A stretch of DNA of 64,000 nt from a virus: positions 58,177 through 122,176 of the IMG/VR virus record IMGVR_UViG_3300042862_000198; one strand, written 5' to 3'. How positions within the stretch are numbered: position 1 is the first letter of the stretch; every line of letters begins with the position of its first letter. Both the position numbers and the translations under genes were made by a program. This document shows positions 45,401-50,600 of this stretch, in pieces. The notes below the pieces were generated by a model. That model saw nothing but the letters and a program-made list of their open reading frames with translations, was not told the DNA's origin and made no database searches.

Positions 45401-47650
45401 ACAGATATGGTTTTAAATATGGTAGAAGAATTTTCAGAACTTAAAAATAAGTATCCTATTTTAACCCAATTTACAATACCAAAGGTTAAAACTGGTGAAC
45501 GTGTGCTAAGTTTAAATGATACTAAATCATTAAAGGATGCACAGTTAGCTGAAATTTATTTCCAAAATTTAGAAGATCTTGGAAATGAAGATATTAAAAA
45601 AGTAATAGATCCTGAAGATAATAAGAGAATAAGTAAACTATTTGCTTTATTACCACAAATGATGATGTATCAACATGGTATTGGTTATAGTAAGTATGGC
45701 TTTACAAGAGCATTACCTTATGAAGGATTCATAGGAGTAATGCAAACAGCTTCTGAAATATTTATAAATAAACAACTTAAAGAAGATACACTAGCTGTTA
45801 TCTTTGATAAGTTAGTTGAGCCCGGTAACAAAGTATTTAAAAACTTATTAGTTACACCTAAGCAATATCTTGCTCCAGAACCTTCTGTAGTTAAAGAAGA
45901 AGATGAATTTATGTCTGAAGAAGAAGCAGCAGCTATGCTTGAAAAAATGGGTATTAAGCCTATTGGAGAAGAACCTACTCAACCATCTACTAGTGTTAAA
46001 ACAGAAGTAGTAATTCCAGGTGTTGAAATTAAAAGAAATGCTATAACTAAAGAAGAACAACTTGAGTTATTTAATATTCTTAAACCTTATATTGAGCAAC
46101 AAGGAGCTAAAACCAATAAAGCTACTAGTGCAAATGTAATGATTGGTTTAGGTTTAAGATGGGATTATAAATCAAATAACCCTAATTATAAATCTATTGA
46201 AATAAAAAATATTATTGTACCTGGAAGTAGTGCTAAGTATGGCTACTATGAAGTATCTATTAATGGTCAACCATTAGGTCCTATTAATCCTAGAATTAAA
46301 ACATTAATGTCTAAAGCTACTGGTATAGATGCTACTGATTATGATGGAGCTATAATAAATCTTTATACAGATAAAACTTTTATAAGTGCTCATAATGATG
46401 TAGATGAAGCTGCTGATGCTATTGGATATCCTGTACTTGTTTTAAATATAGGTGGAAGTGGTAATTTTAGTGTACAACAAACTGGAAAATATGAACCTAC
46501 TCCTCTTAATTCTGGAGACTCATATGTTTTTGGAATAAATGGAGAAAACAGAAAAGTAATGCATAGAACTTTTCCTTCTAAACAAGATGGATTTTTACCT
46601 GCAATAACTACAGCAATAGATGGAGAAACTTATTCAGAAGGAAGTTATAGATTATCTATTACTTTAAGAAGAGTAAAAAATCTAGAACCAGGAATGCCTA
46701 CAGTACCAGCTAAGATTACTACTCAACCATCTACTAGTGTTAAAGAAGGCGTTCCAGAATTATTTGAATCCAATCCTGAATTAGCTGATCAAGTATATGA
46801 AGCTTTAGAGTTTCAAAATAAACAAGAACTAGAAAATCTTAAAAAAGAATTTTCTTCTTTTTCTAATATTAGAGATAAGTTTAAAGGAGATTTAAAAAAT
46901 GTAAAAAATTTAGTATCTAGTTTTACTCAAATGTCAGCAGATGCAAATTTTTATAAACCTTTTGCTACTGATATATCAGAACAAAGAAAAAAAGAAATAA
47001 TTTCTGGAAACGCAACTTCATATATTTTTGAAGATAATTTTGATGATTATAGAAAAACTATAAAAAAATCTTTAGATGATGAATTAAAATCTGAAGCTGA
47101 TAGATTTAATTATTGGTTTGAAAGAGGTGATACATACTATTATTTTGATACAGAAAATAAAAAATATTATTCTGTTACATCAAGTATGAAAAATGAAGAT
47201 GGTATTGAAATTACAAAGAAAGAATATTATGATGCTTTAGATGATTATAAGGATGCATTAGAAAAGAAAAATTTACAAGACCAAGAAGATGTAAAAGAAA
47301 ATGTATTAAGACAACCTTTCTTAGAAGGAAGAACAGTAAGACTTTTTGATAATCATTTTGTAATTGTAACAAAGCATGTTATAAAAGAAAAAGGAGATTT
47401 ATTCATAAATGAAATAGAATTTATGTATTATGATGAATTTAATTATGATAGATTAAAGGAATTAGAAAAACAAAAAATAACTCCACTACAAAAACAACAA
47501 GCTCAACAAAAGTTTCAAGAATATGTTGATGCTACTGGTAAACAAGATATAGAAGGATTTAAAAAGTTTGTTACTCAACCACCTACAGATAATCTTAATG
47601 CACCAGATGGATTACCAGGAATACCAAGAACATCAACTGATTGTCAATAA
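36464..47650 (+). CDS. Giant virion RNA polymerase protein with zincin and AlkB-like domains
   Basis: A 3728-residue protein. (1) Residues about 760-960: zincin-type metalloprotease, His829-E-A-W-His833, with Glu867 or Glu871 as likely third ligand. (2) Residues about 1900-2400: two-barrel RNA polymerase core. Asp2319-Y-Asp2321-V-Asp2323 after AKSGT is the metal-binding DxDxD loop, and Lys1947 and Lys1985 (HKFALAPLIP, TGSKVG) fit the partner barrel. From memory, Cellulophaga phage phi14:2 gp66 and crAss-like relatives have a DFDID motif of this type and are packaged polymerases that transcribe early genes. (3) Residues 3171-3427: AlkB-like 2-oxoglutarate/Fe(II) dioxygenase, with Asn3299-x-Tyr3301, His3310-x-Asp3312, His3367 and Arg3396-x5-Arg3402, bounded by a 26-bp direct repeat. 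The C-terminal 300 residues are charged and helical. The AlkB part looks like an inserted module. Confidence 0.85.
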   Translation: MKVTCALTQSQVEKLYANVYGHMLNQGEAFDAKQYMTDLFNKIAKNKDVDTAAKFLQQVPSLIGTASFRPSIEEFEISTDMLRPLIKQFKKDDNGLINAVTYFNPTLNPEVKKELVEKKANEAFEIKETSSDSITVDPFNYQPYSALSTTFQEFISKDPNKDIETETLDQGRRTIYTTLSAIRENANNNTPLKELIYQDTVLKLKPIKLSDINPELLDKTTLRLLNRAGFLLGARKAQANVTTPDKIFLMVITDNVETGNPLFFDEKGNITTKELGGTIVFQFLREVRKEGSNYRVTDIYGKSDQIIDPAIVAQKAGISFEEAEARQQKEFEELYNFRQKLIKDNTAPLIDIVGVSTGVGSNKPQSLNLSNVTLILEDNDDAIRSLDLVKSPRAGLIEGQGIITIKGEEIKVDRPNLTEDIARKIAAVLTNKKMTNKEKYLFVTQFLADNVSPATRKHDLVYLENTDTLIYKYSPTTFQQGYSEMITVNLDAPKAADVISKSLMEASGKDGKFYPAKMTYNKVLLDANLYQDYDLQTNTLNDDYSDYIELLKGLPNTKIFLDVTQESKAFNSYMGFAIPNQFTEQLAKAQESTENLVTDDLFETLSEPEDVAPVLGVRETREKIISVLESGKQVKGTISKPFGAITKWHITTPKGNIIEFYNKENNITAEDIATEVSLNLVPEAEFNGKKFTNVIEVKAGDKLLGYVRETEDFDAPKTAAPTKTVEEIEAEINETLDPKGVGKPEEGGAADIFFYRKGELPSDVSEEQIADAKTWWANSPLNKHIGFREVANIVNSDAFARFTAYGATLNGNLGMIDLAAKGSMVDVYHEAWHGFSQLYLSRAEKKALYREVQKKLGTKADFFEIEEMLAEDFREYVRTGKVKANSPKRNSLFRKILNFLRELFGKGSVTNTTDIKAVKELFDNLYLGKGLNIYTPSIDNVMFDVLYRNSGVVKPGTETDQVLNRQDSNLLKDSMDSIISEIIDDQVPSKVIKSGTLSILLDSRNREPLYKLIKIKLQDKLDNTTKQLEATEDTKENEFKKELLENRIRILKAGLDNYGDTKNGLIKYHVDNSTYDLMRQKYTALELDEEGNLMEPVNLENTERYGDKKDGQKSLIELAGKETLYILKSLHEGKLNKNTNKIEYQYNELGFKKLADFRTTWNNTVRAIGGIQDAQEQYDKLVEESKTNAQIKQLVDTKIANPENSTNQYEFQATSAIWQDFSKSRIPYIQLTVFKTKIGEKEVPDGYYGTKMIDVFEYSTAVTDASNDVFNVIRKFQENFKASTTNLYVDRIGRDNIPTLNLQKVVDAFGINGKLDTSNSFAFARAIGFYLDDIAIIKNTLKKDTKTIEQFGLPYIYDIVKRLNDKSKLENTNSTVKTVIAKFKNDPIQTLMDGIPENIIGTTREGQKNKIKEIATLQSKYGLEASTGMVLNAERNLVSEFIENNTISKQVYALNNATKLSDLWTTDKFQHMSYLDPATNPYTKRLATIRTLYELSSPEQKRRANRSLKLFMDSGTQIEGEDTGLNTTSLDVNGKFLQEINTMLKDGVQEFMRHASKSSSFGAKIEGGVIGLPGKEGSDGHLWIDVKMFTDNTAYDYGFKAHMLPYMEAEAERIFKFRQNKTEYSKYAGYNRDLGNGLMAGEVFTAFDNVLTKSSKEQIYKAIDKAIAEKKNFNLTEFLRNDDTGLLNTVRDNVRNYFKDQTKINTGLLTNANFISKDLIKKMSDLGVAENQIEDKLVETYTYNSWVQNFEMAVLFYGDMSQYNHDKEELHKRNTGSTSGGRGFRTDIAARNFVKDFLAKTSYAKKDGMPTIAYDGTYNTAIIQDVKRTSEYLGQIEAGLRKDYERRYKEAGVKNAKAEIDIRVEKEISKYKGIEEADGQGFITFDAYRTLRYLENNWSNEQEILFQRILRGEEVNASDITEMFPVYKVQNFGALANTKLPVTAMHKFALAPLIPSVIEGSDLQSLHRQMMEDNIQYVSFQTGSKVGSETSTVNEEGEAVADEIYEPKSDQKVLKKNIKFTKNTIYLENLKNVTSVPNKYKNKTVFSTQLRKLILGGLYRNGKIINSNNKAVINAYEKAVDNYTEVLKLELLHEIGYEENKETGKYTGNLKDFLNVVQKQLGDKNVPEHLIEMVGLNRDNSIKTDLSLHLMADEIEAILVALVEKRLIKQKVKGEALVQVASSISNGLWDNNLKKGTKADILKFMGTNNLPFYNNDTADGKTLAMKVAIALQGDFVNLLKLNHLDGQPIGTRARLNDMIKEDSWLDLNDNRKSVTLSAVRIPVQGLNSMEFMEVYEFLDPAAGNIIIPPTEIVAKSGTDYDVDKLTTFMPTIDTKGNFVKTGITNDELLAKVNRLAATPEGSKTATNLIKIQKAALENELISTIKGILELPDNYAGLVRPNDTYLLKDDIADKIENDVVEYNRFQNMHKESERIGKKGEKVISPTRTLEVSYNLHKHEVNMVGKRVLGLIAIENALHPVLNSIGASLPATYQNPVFDEALQRNVDSKKTNKTRLLLPHNKINGNVSLSGTDTADGLDNIGDLFSQMMNGAVDVEKNPWIFFIQGNYEIAPMITFLLKAGVPKEHAIMFVSNPLVREYAKQQRIIKGAYAKMIGKIDENFPETMSKYQAAVNALETVGIKKAGSLVSAKGYYKAAVDATSKSGILNDALEFDIKMMSKLVKNPNAPELKNHAVAMFLHFLELEKSTRGYTSLKFMSNPDTKTSKTLQEIIRRNLSIEDAKSMSTIEEGTVEKMMDSILGSFYDNKLIGDLIVPLFPLRNNDTVTDYIVKTIQLKQNIITRTFGRGHDGTRRFITEFKNAIPNYIYQNYMSNFIDENGNITSMPDNFKEFPVKEKAGVKNGAQIINGTLYIDKTRLSNEYSKKLYLRDNTDAASYTKQGLRGFGNVEKLFPNESTYFKYVFERELQRNLYSMKSLETNKDYLKINSIIKDPAQSYEAYINQRALINAFNRETIMTLDGQSYTDMVLNMVEEFSELKNKYPILTQFTIPKVKTGERVLSLNDTKSLKDAQLAEIYFQNLEDLGNEDIKKVIDPEDNKRISKLFALLPQMMMYQHGIGYSKYGFTRALPYEGFIGVMQTASEIFINKQLKEDTLAVIFDKLVEPGNKVFKNLLVTPKQYLAPEPSVVKEEDEFMSEEEAAAMLEKMGIKPIGEEPTQPSTSVKTEVVIPGVEIKRNAITKEEQLELFNILKPYIEQQGAKTNKATSANVMIGLGLRWDYKSNNPNYKSIEIKNIIVPGSSAKYGYYEVSINGQPLGPINPRIKTLMSKATGIDATDYDGAIINLYTDKTFISAHNDVDEAADAIGYPVLVLNIGGSGNFSVQQTGKYEPTPLNSGDSYVFGINGENRKVMHRTFPSKQDGFLPAITTAIDGETYSEGSYRLSITLRRVKNLEPGMPTVPAKITTQPSTSVKEGVPELFESNPELADQVYEALEFQNKQELENLKKEFSSFSNIRDKFKGDLKNVKNLVSSFTQMSADANFYKPFATDISEQRKKEIISGNATSYIFEDNFDDYRKTIKKSLDDELKSEADRFNYWFERGDTYYYFDTENKKYYSVTSSMKNEDGIEITKKEYYDALDDYKDALEKKNLQDQEDVKENVLRQPFLEGRTVRLFDNHFVIVTKHVIKEKGDLFINEIEFMYYDEFNYDRLKELEKQKITPLQKQQAQQKFQEYVDATGKQDIEGFKKFVTQPPTDNLNAPDGLPGIPRTSTDCQ
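45975..46000 (+). repeat. 26-bp direct repeat, left copy, before the AlkB-like domain
   Basis: Perfectly identical to 46719-46744 and in the same frame; it encodes TQPSTSVK. The pair lies 744 bp apart and brackets the whole AlkB-like domain. The bases immediately outside both ends differ. Confidence 0.9.
46719..46744 (+). repeat. 26-bp direct repeat, right copy, after the AlkB-like domain
   Basis: The second copy of the repeat at 45975-46000. It again reads TQPSTSVK, directly before a segment starting EGVPELFESNPEL. Such paired linkers suggest gain of the domain by duplication or recombination. Confidence 0.9.
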
Positions 47651-47677
47651 AATTTATTATCTTTAAATAAAAGTATT

Positions 47678-50600
47678 ATGCCTTGTGTAATTAAATTAAA
47701 AGAATTCTTAACTGATCAGATTTATGAGAAATCTAAACCTGCATTAAGCATGTCATATCAAAATGCTATAAGACTAACAGATACTATAAATAAAGAATAT
47801 GGCTACAATGTTGTATACCCTACATTAAGTGATACAATTGAGCTTGAAATAACAATTCCGGAAGCTTTAATAACTGATTATTATAATAATGAGCTTAAAC
47901 TAGAAATACAAGAAGCTATTGAGGTTGCTCAAGCAGCTGAAGAAGAAGCTAGAGAAATACAAAGAAGAGATGCAGAACGTGCAGGTATTCCATATCAAGA
48001 TGATTATCTATTTCAAAATGAAAATGATATTCAAGTGATTGTTGAAAAAACATTTAGAGAAGCAAGAGATCAAGAAATTGCTACTAAGCTAGGTGAAAAA
48101 TATAAAAAAGCTTTTGGAATAGAATATCAAATAGTAACCCCAGGTGAAGCTGCTTTAATCTTACAATTAAGTCCTACACCATATACATCAGATGTATCTG
48201 CTTTCTTTTATGGAAATCAAGTATATTTTGTAAAGGGTAACTTTAATGCTAAAACTGTAGTCCATGAATTTGCTCACCCTTTAATTAAAGGTATTGCATT
48301 TCAAAATCCTAAATTATTTAATAATTTATATGCTCAGTTATCTAGTTCTGTAACAGGACAAGAAGCAATTGAAAGAGTTAAAAGTAAGTATCCTGAATTA
48401 GAAGTTGATTCAGAAAGATTTAAAGAAGAAGCTATTGTTACTGCTATGGAAATAGATGCAGAATTAAAGTTAGAAAAAATTAAATCTGATGATAGCTTGT
48501 TTGATAAGTTTATAGAAACATTAATGTTTGCTATTAAAAAAGTTATTCAAGCTCTCACAAAGAATGTTAATCTTAAAAAGTTAAGCACACGTACTACCAG
48601 AGACCAGCTTGTTGACATGATGATCAATGAAGACTTTGTAATTCAAGATTTAAATTATCAAACAAGTTTATTTGCTGAGTTTAGTAAAGAAACTGATGCA
48701 TATTTAAAAGAACTTAAAGCTCTTGCTCCTGAAAAAATACTAAATACAATAAATAGATTTCATGATGAAATGTCTTTTCAGTTACAAGAATTAAGAACAA
48801 ATCCAAAAAAACTTAGAGAAACATTAGGAAAAGATGCTGAACAAACTATCCGTGGTATAAGAGACTATGTTAATGGATATAAAACTACTGGTGAAAACAT
48901 TTCAGATGATGAGTTACAAACTCTTATAGATTCATTAATTAATGATGAAGCTGATTTAAATGCCAGATCATTAGCTTTCATAAAAAGTTTAACAGAACTT
49001 AATGTATTTGCAAGAAGAGTTCAAAGAGTTCTTGAAGATATGAATACTTCAAAAGAATATTTAACTGAAGAAGGTAATCAAAAGATTCAGTACTTTAAGC
49101 AGTTCATGGAAAGAGAGATTAAATTTCTTAGAGATGTAGAAAAACAATTAGGAATGGATCCTTCAAATGAATTAAGTAAATTAATATTGTCTGTAAAGTC
49201 ATTAATGGAACGTAATTCTGAAACAGCTAAAGATATGACATTTAAATATGTCAAAGATTTACTTTTAGATGCAGGTCTTACTATGCAAGAAAATGTAAAA
49301 GAAAAAACTTCTGATAGAATTGATGAAATTTTAAAAACTGATGGTTTTACAGAAGCTGAAATAAATGATTTTAAAGAAGATTTATTTAATAGATTAGATG
49401 TAGATAACATTAGAGCTATATCAGCAAAAGACTTTAAGTTACCAAGAGAATCTCCTAGAGCTAAATACATTTTAGAAGCAATTCAAGAGTATAATAATAA
49501 TAAAATTACTGAGCAGGTTGTTGATGAATATTTAAGGGGTCATGTAAAAGATCTTGGATTTACAGGAGCTATGTTAAACCCATTAGCTAATGTTAATGAT
49601 TTATTTGGTGCCTTTGTACAGTATGCAAGAAATAAAATTTCAGATGCTGAAGTAAAAAGTGAGCAAGAACAAATGAAGTTTGTTGAAAGTTTAAAACCTA
49701 TTTTAAATGCAATGAATTGGAATCCTAATGATACACAACAATTAGGAAAAGCATTATTATTTGTAGATAAGAAAGGTATCATTAATGAAGATGGTGATGT
49801 TGAAGAATATGAAGCTTATGCATATTTAGATAAATTTAAAGATTGGGAACTTGATGAAGCCAACTTAAAAGGAGCCCTTAAAAAAGCTCAACTTAAAGGT
49901 GACAAGGAAGCAATTAAAGTTGCTATGCAGGCAATAAGAGATTTTGATAGAGACTATAAAGTTAGAAGGTATACAGATGAAGTATATAAGCTACAAGATA
50001 TATGGCTTCAAAGTAATACTGTGATAGATCCTACTACTAAAAAAACTGTTACTATATCTGCAGATGTGTCATTAGAAGCTTATCAAGAAAGAAAGGCTGC
50101 ATTAGATGACTTAAGTACTTATTCTGATTCAAATGAATTTACTTCACTTGATGACTTATTAGAATTTACTCCATCAGCAGCATCAAAAGTAAAGTATAAT
50201 AATCTTTATAATTTATATGATAATAATGGAAATTATAAACAAGGAATAGAATTAGAAAAAGTTTTAGTTAGAAGATACTATAGACAACAATCAAGACAAT
50301 TCTACGAGTCTGTTCCAGTTTTAGATAAATTTCAAAGAGATTATGAGCACTTTGTTAATACTGAACTTGCAAGTTTAGGTATTACTAAAGATGCTACACC
50401 TGATAAATATGAAGCAGAAATTAAAAAGTTTTTTGAAAAAAATACAAGAATAGCTTACACAGATGAATACTTTCAAGATAAAAATGATGTTCTTGCTGAG
50501 ATAAATGCTATTAATGAAAAAGCAAAAGGAGCAGAAATATCTAAAAAGCTTGCTAGTCTTTATGAACAAAGATATACTATTACAAATAGAGTAACAGATA

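Noticed and set aside
47641-47669. A fifth promoter (TTGTCA, 17 bases, TAAATA) before giant protein 3
   Set aside because: The first box lies at the end of the upstream gene and the second box is poor; not strong enough to list with the four better sites.
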